A stretch of DNA of 64,000 bases from DATLMR01 sp035634255 (GTDB lineage: Bacteria > Acidobacteriota > Blastocatellia > UBA7656). The notes beneath the pieces are model-generated. The model was not told where the DNA came from. It saw nothing but the letters and a program-made list of their open reading frames with translations, and did not search any database. The translations under genes and the position numbers were made by a program. Location: positions 1 through 64,000 of the forward strand of contig DASQDI010000160.1 of the NCBI GenBank assembly GCA_035634255.1, given 5' to 3'. Positions 17,501 to 27,119 of this stretch are shown in pieces. Position 1 is the stretch's first letter. Every line of letters begins with the position of its first letter.

Positions 17501-19033
17501 ATGGAGTTTCCCAGATCAAGCGGCCTGTTGCTGCACCCGACATCATTGCCCGGACCTTACGGCATAGGCGACCTCGGCGGCGAGGCCCGCAAATTCGTGG
17601 ACTTCCTTTCCGCCTCGGGCCAGCACCTGTGGCAGGTGCTCCCGCTCGGGCCTCCGTCCTATGGCAACTCCCCCTATCAGTGCTTCTCGGCCTTCGCGGG
17701 GAACGCGCAGCTCGTGAGCCCCGAGGAGCTTGTCAGGGAGGGGCTCATCTCGAAGGCCGACCTCAAAGGCGCGCCCCGGTTCGACGCCGCGCGGGTCGAT
17801 TACGAGGCGGCGGGCGGGTTCAAAAACCGCCTGCTGGGAAAGGCTTTTGAGGCTTTCAAAAAGAGCGGGCCGCGCGCCCGGTCGGAGTTCGAGGAGTTCC
17901 TCGGCTTCGCCTCTTACTGGCTCGACGACTACGCCGTCTTCCGCGCGCTTCAGGAGTCTCACAATTACGAGGCGTGGAATAAGTGGGAGCCGGAGCTCGC
18001 GAACCGCTCGCCCGAATCCATGGCCCGCGTCCGCTCCGAGATGTCGGAGGCGATTGAAGCGCAGAAGTTTTATCAATACCTCTTCTTCAAACAGTGGCTC
18101 ACGCTCAAGGCGTATGCCAACGGCAAAGGCGTCGACCTGGTCGGCGACATGCCCATATTCGTCGCCTACGATTCGGCCGACGTTTGGACCCGCCCGGAGC
18201 TGTTCAAGCTCGACGAAGAGAAGAACCCCCGAGTGGTCGCGGGCGTCCCCCCCGACTACTTCAGCAAGACCGGGCAGCTTTGGGGCAACCCGATCTATGA
18301 GTGGGAGCGGATGAGCGTGTCGGGCTTCGCGTGGTGGGCCGAGCGCATGCGCGCGACTCTTCAGACCATGGACATCGTCCGGGTCGATCACTTTCGCGGG
18401 TTCGCCGCCGCGTGGGAAGTGCCCGCGAAAGACGAGACCGCGGAGCGCGGGCGCTGGGTCCCGGTGCCGGGCAAAGAACTGTTCGGAGCCGTGAAGCGCG
18501 CGCTCGGCCGCCTGCCCGTCATCGCCGAAGACCTCGGCACCATCACGCCCGACGTTCTCGCCTTGCGCGACGAGCTCGGGCTCCCCGGAATGCGCGTGCT
18601 CCAATTCGCCTTCGGGGGCGACCCGCGGGACACCCACCTGCCGCACAACTACACGCGCAACTCGGTCGTCTACACCGGCACGCACGACAACGACACGACC
18701 GTCGGCTGGTTCAACCGCGAGCCCGAAAAGGATTCCCCCGAGAGCGCCGAGCGGATCGAGCGCGAGCGGAGCCTCGCCCTGAGCTACCTCAACTCCGACG
18801 GGCGGGAGATTCACTGGGACTTCATTCGCGCGGCGTTCGCCTCGGTGAGCGACGTGGCGATCATCCCGCTTCAGGACGTGCTCGGGCTGGATTCGAGCGC
18901 GCGGATGAACCTGCCCGCGACCCCGGAAGGGAACTGGGCGTGGCGCTTCGAGGCAGGCGCGCTCACCGAAGAGCTAGCCGAGCGGTTGAAGAAGATGACC
19001 GAACTCTACGGGCGGCGGGTCTACCGGCAATGA
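17501..19033 (+). CDS. malQ: 4-alpha-glucanotransferase (amylomaltase)
   Basis: 510 residues. The start is ATG 17501, after GAGAAAGG; a GTG two codons earlier is less likely. It is a GH77 enzyme that transfers maltooligosaccharyl units between alpha-1,4-glucans in the cytoplasm. Family signatures are SSGLLLHPTSLPGPYGIGDLG, WQVLPLGPPSYGNSPYQ, GDMPIFVAYDSADVW, the catalytic Asp region MDIVRVDHFRGF, the acid/base Glu in VIAEDLGTITP, and TGTHDNDTTVGW. It lies divergent from gnd and on the same side of the window as the treZ/treY operon. It probably supplies longer maltodextrins to trehalose synthesis or glycogen turnover. Confidence 0.96.
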   Translation: MEFPRSSGLLLHPTSLPGPYGIGDLGGEARKFVDFLSASGQHLWQVLPLGPPSYGNSPYQCFSAFAGNAQLVSPEELVREGLISKADLKGAPRFDAARVDYEAAGGFKNRLLGKAFEAFKKSGPRARSEFEEFLGFASYWLDDYAVFRALQESHNYEAWNKWEPELANRSPESMARVRSEMSEAIEAQKFYQYLFFKQWLTLKAYANGKGVDLVGDMPIFVAYDSADVWTRPELFKLDEEKNPRVVAGVPPDYFSKTGQLWGNPIYEWERMSVSGFAWWAERMRATLQTMDIVRVDHFRGFAAAWEVPAKDETAERGRWVPVPGKELFGAVKRALGRLPVIAEDLGTITPDVLALRDELGLPGMRVLQFAFGGDPRDTHLPHNYTRNSVVYTGTHDNDTTVGWFNREPEKDSPESAERIERERSLALSYLNSDGREIHWDFIRAAFASVSDVAIIPLQDVLGLDSSARMNLPATPEGNWAWRFEAGALTEELAERLKKMTELYGRRVYRQ

Positions 19034-19176
19034 AGCGGCGAGGTCATGTGACTCGAAAGGGGCATAGCATTTCGCGTCAGCGGGCGCGGGCCGGGGCGCT
19101 TGATGGGCCGATCAAACCCGCCGCCCGAGCTCCGCTGCGCGGTTGTTAAATCGTGCCTGTCCCGGAAGTTCGCTTT

Positions 19177-20022
19177 TTAGTAATAAGCAATCGTCCGGTA
19201 AGTAATATTCATCAACTCGTAGAATGACTCCCCGTCTTTCGTTACCCAATAATAAAGGGTCTTCTTCACCCAATTGCCTTGCTCGTCTACCTCATAGGTC
19301 CGCTTCTCCATTTCCACAGACGACCCGTCGGAAGGATAGAAAACAATCCCTGCGATATTCCCTTTCTCATCATAGGTGATCGTTTGCTTGCCCATGACTT
19401 CACCTTCGGGGGAGAAGCCAATAACTTCATCCACCTTACTTCGATCATTCCAAATAAAACCTATCTTCCCGCGAAGGGCATTGTCCGAATCGTATTCGAC
19501 AACTTCTGTGTAATTCCCCTTCTCGTCATGGGAATAGAGCCGCCTACTTAACACCCTGCCATCCTCGATACTTTTGCCAACCTCCTCTTTCAGTCTTCCT
19601 TGTGAATCATAGATGTAAACAGTCTCATAATACGGCCTGCCGCTCACCGCGCTATAGTGATTCTCTTTCAGCAACACGCCGTTTTTATCATAAGAGTAAG
19701 TCGTTTTAGGTAAAGGAACGCCATCCATCCGGTAATCGAACCCCTCAATCTTTTTGCCGTCACGATCAAAGTGGCTCGTCTGAAAAAGCTTTCGCTTATA
19801 CAGGCTTCCGAAATCCAGGACGTGAGTCGTGAATCTATGCTTCTCTATCTCGACATCAATTGATTTCACATTTCCGACGAATTCATCCAAATCATCGCCG
19901 GGTTCTTTGAAGCGGCCTTGCGCCGGGGAAGGCTGTGATAAGAAAGGGGGATTGACAAGTGCGACAAGGCCGCCGGCGAAGACGCCGAACACGAGGATAA
20001 GAAGAGTAGATAATTTAACCAT
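19177..20022 (-). CDS. Exported YD-repeat-like protein of unknown function
   Basis: 281 residues. A hydrophobic N-terminus (about 1-24) looks like a signal peptide or anchor. The rest is a run of short beta-strand repeats with recurring YDKNGVLLKE, YDSQGRLKEE, HDEKGNYTE, YDEKGNIAG and VDEQGNW elements. This is the pattern of Rhs/YD or MORN-like repeats that form open beta sheets. Base composition is visibly lower in GC than both flanks, and synonymous codons are AT-ending more often, suggesting a transferred or relaxed gene. It is probably displayed in the periplasm or on the surface. No function can be assigned. Confidence 0.65.
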   Translation of the reverse strand: MVKLSTLLILVFGVFAGGLVALVNPPFLSQPSPAQGRFKEPGDDLDEFVGNVKSIDVEIEKHRFTTHVLDFGSLYKRKLFQTSHFDRDGKKIEGFDYRMDGVPLPKTTYSYDKNGVLLKENHYSAVSGRPYYETVYIYDSQGRLKEEVGKSIEDGRVLSRRLYSHDEKGNYTEVVEYDSDNALRGKIGFIWNDRSKVDEVIGFSPEGEVMGKQTITYDEKGNIAGIVFYPSDGSSVEMEKRTYEVDEQGNWVKKTLYYWVTKDGESFYELMNITYRTIAYY

Positions 20023-20139
20023 AGGACCTGACCCCTTACTTTAGACACCGCCTTCTCGAAAGTGTTCCTTCACCTCAAAGGAAGCGGTCTAACGCCCCGG
20101 CGGGTTGTCAGGCGCGGGGTATCCGGCGGGCGCTTCAGC

Positions 20140-20539
20140 TTACGAGTAGCTTTCAATCCGCTCTTTGCAAACCCCTTTCGTCAGTCTTTGCAACTTCTTT
20201 ACTCGCCCCGACAAATACTCTAACTCTTTCTTCGTGATCTTATACTTCGGGTCGTACCGCGCGTCTATGTACGCCTTCTGTAGCAACTCAAACAGCCGAT
20301 TCTCTTCCGGCATTTTGCGGGGAAATACCGGCAGGAATCGAGGGCCGATGCTGTTCACCCGCTTGCCGAGTTTGTCAATGTCGTGCTCCTTCGGCTTGTA
20401 GTGCGTGAACACAAGCAGAATAGTCGTGTAAAATCGCTCGGTCGCTTGATGCAGTTGGAAAGCCACCGCTTTGTACGGAAGTGATCTATTTAAGCTCTTC
20501 CTGTTTGTGCTCCGGCAGATGGGCGAGGCTTCTTTTCAT
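20140..20539 (-). pseudogene. Decayed nucleotidyltransferase/HEPN-domain protein with internal deletion
   Basis: Two parts of one gene are visible in different frames. From ATG 20539 the reading gives a 17-residue N-terminus (begins MKRSLAHLPEHKQEELK), then a TAG at 20488-20486. From about 20500 in another frame it reads into KAVAFQLHQATERFY and VFTHYKPKEHDI, the hallmark of a HEPN domain, and continues to the stop at 20140. In complete relatives, known from the family, such an N-terminus leads into a nucleotidyltransferase domain before the HEPN domain. About 150 or more residues therefore seem to be missing, with a frame change at the junction. A 108-residue HEPN product from a GTG start at 20466 is conceivable but unlikely to act as the full protein does. 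Confidence 0.68.
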
Positions 20540-20600
20540 GGTCTGAGGCAAGGTAGAGAACATAGGCGCGTCAATCGCGCGCGAATAAGTGAAGGCTGAT

Positions 20601-21380
20601 ATGAGAAAACAAAGAGGGCAGATCGTGATCTCCGGCGACATCTACCGCCGCGGGCAGGATCATAACATCAACCAGCTCGCCGAGGTCGTCGTCCCGTGTC
20701 TTGAGCGGTGGAAGCCGCGTGTCATGCTCACGCGGCCGCTCCCGTGGCTCGCGTGGCTCGAACGCTTCGACGCCGGCCCCTACGAGTTCGATGCCGACAT
20801 CCTGATCGGCTTCGAGCTGCCGCCCGCGGCGAAGCGCCACCCGGCATGGATTGAGGTTCGCCTGCACCCGCTCCGATTCGCGGGGAGGTTCTGGTCTGTG
20901 TGCTCCAACATCCCCGGCGTGAGCGACGTGGTCGCCGCGCATGAGGTCAAGGTCGAACCGCCCGGAGCGGAGCCCAAGGTCGAAGGGCTCGCGTGCTTCA
21001 CCTGCCAGGTCTCGTGGGACTCGGCGCTGGTGCGCGGGGGTCGGTTTATTCACCCTGAGGACGTGATCGAAAGGGTCCGGGCGGTCGCCGCGGCCCATGA
21101 CGAATTCCTCGTAGTCCCTCACCCGGTCGAAGTAGAGAACGTCTGGGCCAACGCGATCCTCAGGCACGTGCCCAAGTCGAAGCTCTCGCCGGAGCTTGCT
21201 TACCCGACTATGGCCAGGGCAAGCAAGCTCCTGACCGTGACGAGTTCGACAGGCTTCGAGGCCCCATACTTCGGGTGCGAGGCGGAATTCCTCAGTCAGC
21301 CGCCGGAAGTCTCCGGCCCGGTAAGGATCGACAACCGTGAGCTGTGGGCGTCAATCTCGGAGATTCTGGAGGCCGCGTGA
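20601..21380 (+). CDS. Hypothetical protein, possibly capsule/glycan-synthesis related
   Basis: 259 residues from ATG 20601, with AAGG a few bases upstream (the frame is open from a GTG at 20589). No signal peptide or membrane helix is present. The C-terminal third contains AYPTMARASKLLTVTSSTGFEAPYFG. This recalls the sugar-nucleotide-binding half of capsular polysaccharide transferases, where a Ser-Ser-Thr-Gly-x-Glu-Ala motif is followed by a Gly-containing loop. The N-terminal half is not recognised. GC is back to the level of the main chromosome. A role in surface polysaccharide assembly is a weak inference. Confidence 0.5.
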   Translation: MRKQRGQIVISGDIYRRGQDHNINQLAEVVVPCLERWKPRVMLTRPLPWLAWLERFDAGPYEFDADILIGFELPPAAKRHPAWIEVRLHPLRFAGRFWSVCSNIPGVSDVVAAHEVKVEPPGAEPKVEGLACFTCQVSWDSALVRGGRFIHPEDVIERVRAVAAAHDEFLVVPHPVEVENVWANAILRHVPKSKLSPELAYPTMARASKLLTVTSSTGFEAPYFGCEAEFLSQPPEVSGPVRIDNRELWASISEILEAA

Positions 21381-21525
21381 ATTATTCACGGGACCACCGC
21401 GAGGGGGCCGGGCAATAGATCGGGCAGCTTGGCCAATATAACGCGCCGGTCTCATTCGCGCGGCGTGCCGCCGGGGTGTAAGATAGCTCCGGATAAATTT
21501 CACGCCCCTCGGAGACCGAAACCGG

Positions 21526-21915
21526 ATGCGCGTATTCAAGACCGTGATGAAATATCTGCTCGCGATCTTCTTCATACTGGCGGGCCTAAATCACTTCAGG
21601 AGCCCCGAGTTCTACCTCAACATCATGCCGCCCTACCTGCCCTGGCACGGGCCGCTCCACCTCCTGAGCGGCCTTCTGGAAACCCTCTTCGGGGCCCTGC
21701 TCCTCGTCCCGAAATACTCGCGCGTCGCCGCGTGGGGAATCATCGCCGTGCTGATGCTGGTCTTCCCGGCCAACGTTCACATGGCCATGCACCCGGAGCT
21801 GTACCCGGAAATCAGCCCTGTCGCGCTCTACGTCAGACTGCCGGTCCAAGGATTGTTCATCCTGTGGGCGTGGTGGTTCACGCGGCCCTCGGGGGAGCGC
21901 CTCGCCCGCGCCTGA
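21526..21915 (+). CDS. DoxX-like small integral membrane protein
   Basis: 129 residues with four hydrophobic segments (about 8-24, 43-62, 67-85 and 100-118). The N-terminal LLAIFFILAGLNHF motif and the later LLSGLLETLFGALLLVP segment fit the DoxX/DoxD-like family. These are small quinone-linked or stress-linked membrane proteins of uncertain chemistry. The gene converges on treY with only six bases between the stops. No partner is evident nearby. Confidence 0.75.
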   Translation: MRVFKTVMKYLLAIFFILAGLNHFRSPEFYLNIMPPYLPWHGPLHLLSGLLETLFGALLLVPKYSRVAAWGIIAVLMLVFPANVHMAMHPELYPEISPVALYVRLPVQGLFILWAWWFTRPSGERLARA

Positions 21916-21921
21916 GGTCGA

Positions 21922-24702
21922 TCATTCTCCGGTTAGAAGGCTGACGGGGAACCGCCCGAATGCTTCGGAGAGCCGGACGCCTCCGCCGCCATCGAGCGCC
22001 TCGCCCGTGAAGGCGTCGCGCCAGGTTGCGGGCGCGCCTTCGGGCAGAGCGACCTGCGTGTCCTCCCAAGCTTGGCCGAGCGGCAGCCCTTGCTCGCTCA
22101 CGAACGAAGTCAGGAGCCGGGGCGCGAGGGTGACGGCCCACCGCGCGGTTGAGGCGGCGCGCCTCGCGAACGCGACGACGTTCCCCGAACGCGCGCCCGT
22201 GACGCTCAGGGGGATGTACTCGCCCGAGTCGAACAACTCTTTGCTCTCGTTCCTCGCCTTGAGCGCGCGGTAGACCGTGAACAGCTTCACCCGCCCATCT
22301 TCCTTCTTTGAAAGCATCTCACCGAGGAGAGCGGGGAGGTCCGTCTGCTCGCGCTCCCTGATCTCGCGGAGCAAGGCGCGGCGCTTTTGATAATCGACGG
22401 CGCGGCGGTTGTCCGGGTCGACGAGGCTGAAGTCCCACAGCTCCGTGCCCTGATAAAAATCGGGCACGCCCGGCGACGTGATCTTGAGGACGACCTGCGA
22501 GAGCGAGTTGAATGCCCCGAAGTGCGCCACTTTTCGCTGGAACTTTCTGAAGCTTTCGAGGAATTCGTTGCCGGGCTCCGGGCTCAGGATGGCCCCGACG
22601 AATGAGGTCAGCGCCGATTCGTATTCGAGGTTGGGGTCCTGCCAGAAGGTGCGGACCTTCGCCTCGCGCGCGGCCTTTATCATGTAGTCTTTGACCCTCT
22701 CAGCGTAATCGGCAAGCTCGCCCTCGTCGAACGGGAACGAGCCCAGAAGGGTCTGGTAGAGGAAGTATTCGCGGTTGCGGATCGGGGCCTCTTCGCCTTC
22801 GACCATGGCCTTGTGCTTTCGGTTCTGCTCGCTCCACCGCTCCAGATGCCGCGCCCACTCGTCGGGGATTTCCGAGAGCACGTTGATGCGGGCGCGCGTA
22901 TCTTCGCCGCGCTTGGTGTCGTGGGTCGCCGTCGCGTTGAGCGTGTTCGGGTGGCGTCCGGAGCGCGCCCGGTTCCACTCGTGAAAACCCCCGACGCCGA
23001 CCCCGAAGCGGCTCGGGTTGCCCCCGACTTCGTTGAGCGAGATCAGGCGGTTGAAGATGTACAGGGCCGTGTCTTCCAGCCCCTTCGCCATCAGAGGGCT
23101 CGTGAACTGCTGGAACCTCATAACGAAGGAGAGCCACAATTCCTTGTCCTCTTCGGAGATGGGCTCGGGGTAATTCACCCACAGGACCATCTCGATGAAG
23201 TCCAGCTCGCGCGCCAGCTCGGGGTTGTGGACCTTGGCCCGCTTTATCGCCTCCTCGACGTAATAGCGGTCCTGACGCGAGACGGTCGAGCGGTCGAAGT
23301 AGGTCCGGTAGACGGGGAAGAGCGCCGACATTTCTGACAGCGCGCGCTTCAGCCCGATCCACGTCAGGTCGATGCCGTGGCGCGTGGTGATCGATATTTT
23401 TTTGAGCACGTAAGTGAGGTTGTCGAGGTCTCCGGTCAGGTGCCGCTCGATCAGCAGCTTCTTCTTCTCGTAGACCAGGGCTTCGAAATCCAGACCCTTG
23501 CCCGTGAAGCCCGCGTAAATATCCTGAAACTTATCTTCGCCCGCGGGGTCGCAGAAGAGGCCGTTCACGCAGGTGAGGAAATCGTAGCCGGTCGTGCCCT
23601 GCACCGGCCAGCGCGAGGGCAGCTGCTCCGACATCTCAAGGATTTTTTCGACGACGACGTAAGCGTCGGGGGCCTGCTCCCTCAGCAGCCGCAGGTAAGA
23701 GGTCGGGTCGTAGAGCCCATCGACGTGGTCTATGCGGAGGCCGTCGATCCGGCCTTCTTTCAGAAGCCCGAGCACGAGGCCGTGGACGGAATGAAATACG
23801 CCCTCGTCTTCCATCCTGAGCGAGATCAGCTCGTTGATGTTGAAGAACCTCTGGTAATTGATCTCCTTGGTCGCGACCCGCCAGAACGAGAGGCGGAACC
23901 ACTGCCGCCGCAGCAGGCCGTCGAGCAGGTCCACGTCTCGGTTGAACTCGGAGACGCTCTCGTCTATCAGCGCGCGGACCTCCTCGTTCTCTTCGGTCGC
24001 CTGCCAGAGCAGCTCTTTGCCGAGCGTGATCTGCGCGTTCCTGCCCCCGTCGACTGACACGTCTTCGGGCAGGTTCTTGAAGACCTGAAGTATCCCGAAC
24101 AGCCTCACGTAATCGGGGTCCTCCTCCCCGAGCCGCTCCCTGAAAGAGTCGATGCGGCGCCCGATGACCTGCGCGTACGACTCGATGCGGAGCGGGTAGA
24201 CCGTCTCCCAGTACTTCACGCGGAAGCCGTCCGCGCCGTAGACGAGCGATATCTCGCCCCTTTCGAGCGTCTCGCCGTAGGGGCCTCCCAGGAAGGGCGC
24301 GATCAGCTTGCCGCGCAGGTTCTCCCGCAGGTGGTCCCAGACCACGTCGAAGAAATTGGAGTAGGGCGAGCCGGGGCCCTTCTCGAATATGTCCATCAGC
24401 ATGTGGTTGTCGCTCGCGTAGGCCATGTGGTTCGGGACGAAGTCCTGCAACCAGCCCATGCCCCTCCCCCGGACCGATTCGACCAGCTCTTCGAACTCTT
24501 CGCGCGTGCCGACCTGCGGGTTGATGAGGTTGGGGTCGACCACGTCGTAGCCGTGGGTGCTGCCCGCGCGGGCCTTGAAGATCGGCGAGGCGTAGAGCGT
24601 CGAGATGCCCAGGTCCGACAGGTAGGGGACGACCTCCCTCGCCGACCGGAACGTGAATGAAGAGTTGAACTGGATTCGGTAGGTGGACGAAGGGATGTGC
24701 AT
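21922..24702 (-). CDS. treY: Maltooligosyltrehalose synthase
   Basis: 926 residues from ATG 24702, which has GAGGAG upstream and shares a base with the preceding stop (TGATG). The frame is open to 24756, but the extra residues are not family-like. It isomerises the reducing-end alpha-1,4 bond of maltodextrins to alpha,alpha-1,1, giving maltooligosyltrehalose. GH13 features are STYRIQFNSSFTF, YASPIFKARAGSTHGYDVVDPN, GWLQDFVPNHMAY, RIDHVDGLYDP, VVEKILEMSE and a TATHDTKRGED motif. It is the third gene of the treZ-GH57-treY operon. The product is the substrate of TreZ. Confidence 0.96.
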   Translation of the reverse strand: MHIPSSTYRIQFNSSFTFRSAREVVPYLSDLGISTLYASPIFKARAGSTHGYDVVDPNLINPQVGTREEFEELVESVRGRGMGWLQDFVPNHMAYASDNHMLMDIFEKGPGSPYSNFFDVVWDHLRENLRGKLIAPFLGGPYGETLERGEISLVYGADGFRVKYWETVYPLRIESYAQVIGRRIDSFRERLGEEDPDYVRLFGILQVFKNLPEDVSVDGGRNAQITLGKELLWQATEENEEVRALIDESVSEFNRDVDLLDGLLRRQWFRLSFWRVATKEINYQRFFNINELISLRMEDEGVFHSVHGLVLGLLKEGRIDGLRIDHVDGLYDPTSYLRLLREQAPDAYVVVEKILEMSEQLPSRWPVQGTTGYDFLTCVNGLFCDPAGEDKFQDIYAGFTGKGLDFEALVYEKKKLLIERHLTGDLDNLTYVLKKISITTRHGIDLTWIGLKRALSEMSALFPVYRTYFDRSTVSRQDRYYVEEAIKRAKVHNPELARELDFIEMVLWVNYPEPISEEDKELWLSFVMRFQQFTSPLMAKGLEDTALYIFNRLISLNEVGGNPSRFGVGVGGFHEWNRARSGRHPNTLNATATHDTKRGEDTRARINVLSEIPDEWARHLERWSEQNRKHKAMVEGEEAPIRNREYFLYQTLLGSFPFDEGELADYAERVKDYMIKAAREAKVRTFWQDPNLEYESALTSFVGAILSPEPGNEFLESFRKFQRKVAHFGAFNSLSQVVLKITSPGVPDFYQGTELWDFSLVDPDNRRAVDYQKRRALLREIREREQTDLPALLGEMLSKKEDGRVKLFTVYRALKARNESKELFDSGEYIPLSVTGARSGNVVAFARRAASTARWAVTLAPRLLTSFVSEQGLPLGQAWEDTQVALPEGAPATWRDAFTGEALDGGGGVRLSEAFGRFPVSLLTGE

Positions 24703-27119
24703 CAGGCGCTCCTCACCTGAAGGTACGTCCCCAGGCTGTCGAAGTGCTCGACCCACTCCGCCGCCCCCGGGTCCCCGCCTTCCGCGCGCCCCTGCATCAC
24801 GAGGAAGTGCCTGCGCGCGATCTGGAAGTGAAGGTGCTGCGCCCTCATCAGGTCGAGCTCAAGCGCCGGCGCGCTCAAAATCCTGAGCATGCGTTCTATG
24901 ATTTTAAGTAAGGCGAGGTCTTCGGGCTCGCGCGCGAGCCGCTCCATCAGCGCGTCGACCTTCTGGGAGGCGACGAAGCCGATGGAGGTCTTCTCGCCCT
25001 CGAAGTTCCACTTCCTGATCTCCTCCACTATGGCCTGCAGCTGCTCAAGGTCGGGCTCGGGGCTTTCGAGCAGCCTCCTGAGGTTCGCGTTGATCGTGTA
25101 CTCGGCGGGCGTGGCGAGCGCCTTGGGGAGGGGGATTCGCAACTCCCTCATGACCTGCATGATCGGGTAGTGGTGGTCGTATATCCTGCGGAACGAGCCT
25201 TCGATCTCTTCGAGGGCCGACTGCGTTATGCGGTCGAAGACGTACCTCTGCTCGTCCTTGAACAGGTGCCAGAGCGAGTAGTTGTGGGTGTCGAAATGTT
25301 TGTCCATCAGCCGAATTATCTCCGGGAGGTCGACCTTCTCGAATGCGTCCCCGACCTCCCCGGTCATCTGCGCGAAGGCTTCCTCCCCGGCGAAGCTCCT
25401 GACGCCGCCGATTAGGTTGTGGTCCCCGAGGTGGAGCACGGCGAAGCTGATGGCGCGCTCGTCGCCCGTGATGTTCGAGCGCAGGTGCGCCCGGCCCATG
25501 GCGAGCTTCTGCCTGCCCGCCTCGCGCCGCTCGTAGCGCTCTCTCCCGACCGTGTAGGAGTAGACGGTCGCCGTCTCCTCGTACTCTTTGAACAGGGAAG
25601 AGACCGCGTAGTGCGCGCCGACCCTGAGCAGGTCGACCATCGCCGGCCTCACCAGCTTTTCGTACACCTGCGCCCCGGTCGCGAATTCGGGCACGTTGCC
25701 CGGGGCCGCCTGAAGCCTCTCGACGAAGCCGGACTCGAAGGAGGCCCCGGAGGCTTTCTCGCACAACTGGATTGCGCGCGCGGCGTACTGCAACACCTGA
25801 GTGGCTTCGATCCCCGACACCTCGTCGAAGAACCAGCCGCAGCTCGTGTACATCAGCATGGCGTGGCGCTGCATTTCCAGAAGCCTGAGCACCTTCGTCT
25901 CCTGCTCGCGCGGCAGGTCTCTCACCCCGTTGTACCCGAGGAATGATTTGACGTTGTCTTCGCTCCTGTCGAGGATGACGTTGATGTAGTCGTCCCTCGC
26001 CTTCCATGGGTCTTCGATGAAGGGCGACAGCTCGCGCTCGTAGACGGTCGCCAGGTTGTCTCTGAGCCAGTCGAGCGCCCGCCTGAGCGGCCCGCGCCAC
26101 GCCTGCGACCAGCCCTCCCTGCCCGAATTGCACCCGCAGTCTTCCCTCCACCGCTCGACGCCGTGCGCGCAGCTCCACGAAGAGTTCTCAAGTACCTCGA
26201 CCTCATGCGTGGGCGGGAATTTTTCGAGGTACTCTCCGTAGACGGTGATCTTCGCGAGGTCGTTCGTCTCGATGTGGCGGATGCAGTAGGCTAGCGCCAT
26301 GTCCCCGTAGCGGTGGTGGTGGCCGTAGGTCTCCCCGTCGGTCGCGATGTGAACGAGCTGGTTCTGCCCCATCGCGTCGGTGAACGCCCCGGCGAGGCGG
26401 CCCGCGAACCTCTCGCCGCTCGCCAGCAGGTTGTTGAAGGCGATGTCCTGCGAGATCGGCCCGTCGTAGAAGAAGAGGCTGATGCTCCTGCCGGAAGGGA
26501 GGTTGCAGACGTAGGGCTGCCTGGGGTCGATCCTGTCGCCCACGGCCTTCCACCTCTTGCCGGGCGCGCGGGTGCGGCCCGCCTGCCTCGGCGCGAGTAT
26601 GGTGAACCTGATCCCTTGTTCGGTGAGCACGTCGAGCGTTTCGAGATCGACCGCCGTCTCCGCCAGCCACATGCCTTCGGGCTTCCTCCCGAAGCGGTAC
26701 TCGAAATCTCTTATGCCCCACACGACCTGCGTGCGTTTGTCGCGCGAGTTGGCCAGGGGCATGATGATGTGATTGTAGACCTGCGCGAGCGCGGAGCCGT
26801 GGCCCGAGAAGTTCTCGCGGCTCGCCCTGTCCGCGTCGATGATCGTGCGGTGCACGGCGGGCGTGTGCCGCTCCATCCAGGAGAGCAGGGTCGGGCCGAA
26901 GTTGAAGCTGATCTTCGAATAGTTGTTGACGATGTCGATGAGCTTCCCCTGCCCGTCGAGGATGCGCGAGGCGGCGTTAGGCGCGTAGCATTCGGCCGTG
27001 ATTCTCTGGTTCCAGTCGTGGTAAGGGAAGGCCGAGTCCTGTAGCTCGACCTCTTCGAGCCAGGGGTTCTCGCGGGGCGGTTGATAAAAATGTCCGTGAA
27101 TACAGATGTATCGGTTCAT
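24702..27119 (-). CDS. GH57 family glycoside hydrolase with DUF3536 region
   Basis: 805 residues from ATG 27119 (GGAG eight bases upstream; overlaps the treZ stop as ATGA). The frame is open to 27221, but the residues before MNRYICIHGHFYQPP are not family-like. GH57 motifs are the HFYQPPREN start, EGMWLAETAVD with the likely nucleophile Glu154, and IATDGETYGHHHRYG. The C-terminal half corresponds to DUF3536. The protein is predicted to act on alpha-1,4- or alpha-1,6-glucans in the cytoplasm, as an amylase, branching or transglycosylating enzyme. Its place between treZ and treY suggests that it trims or shapes the maltodextrin used for trehalose. The exact reaction cannot be told. Confidence 0.87.
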   Translation of the reverse strand: MNRYICIHGHFYQPPRENPWLEEVELQDSAFPYHDWNQRITAECYAPNAASRILDGQGKLIDIVNNYSKISFNFGPTLLSWMERHTPAVHRTIIDADRASRENFSGHGSALAQVYNHIIMPLANSRDKRTQVVWGIRDFEYRFGRKPEGMWLAETAVDLETLDVLTEQGIRFTILAPRQAGRTRAPGKRWKAVGDRIDPRQPYVCNLPSGRSISLFFYDGPISQDIAFNNLLASGERFAGRLAGAFTDAMGQNQLVHIATDGETYGHHHRYGDMALAYCIRHIETNDLAKITVYGEYLEKFPPTHEVEVLENSSWSCAHGVERWREDCGCNSGREGWSQAWRGPLRRALDWLRDNLATVYERELSPFIEDPWKARDDYINVILDRSEDNVKSFLGYNGVRDLPREQETKVLRLLEMQRHAMLMYTSCGWFFDEVSGIEATQVLQYAARAIQLCEKASGASFESGFVERLQAAPGNVPEFATGAQVYEKLVRPAMVDLLRVGAHYAVSSLFKEYEETATVYSYTVGRERYERREAGRQKLAMGRAHLRSNITGDERAISFAVLHLGDHNLIGGVRSFAGEEAFAQMTGEVGDAFEKVDLPEIIRLMDKHFDTHNYSLWHLFKDEQRYVFDRITQSALEEIEGSFRRIYDHHYPIMQVMRELRIPLPKALATPAEYTINANLRRLLESPEPDLEQLQAIVEEIRKWNFEGEKTSIGFVASQKVDALMERLAREPEDLALLKIIERMLRILSAPALELDLMRAQHLHFQIARRHFLVMQGRAEGGDPGAAEWVEHFDSLGTYLQVRSA

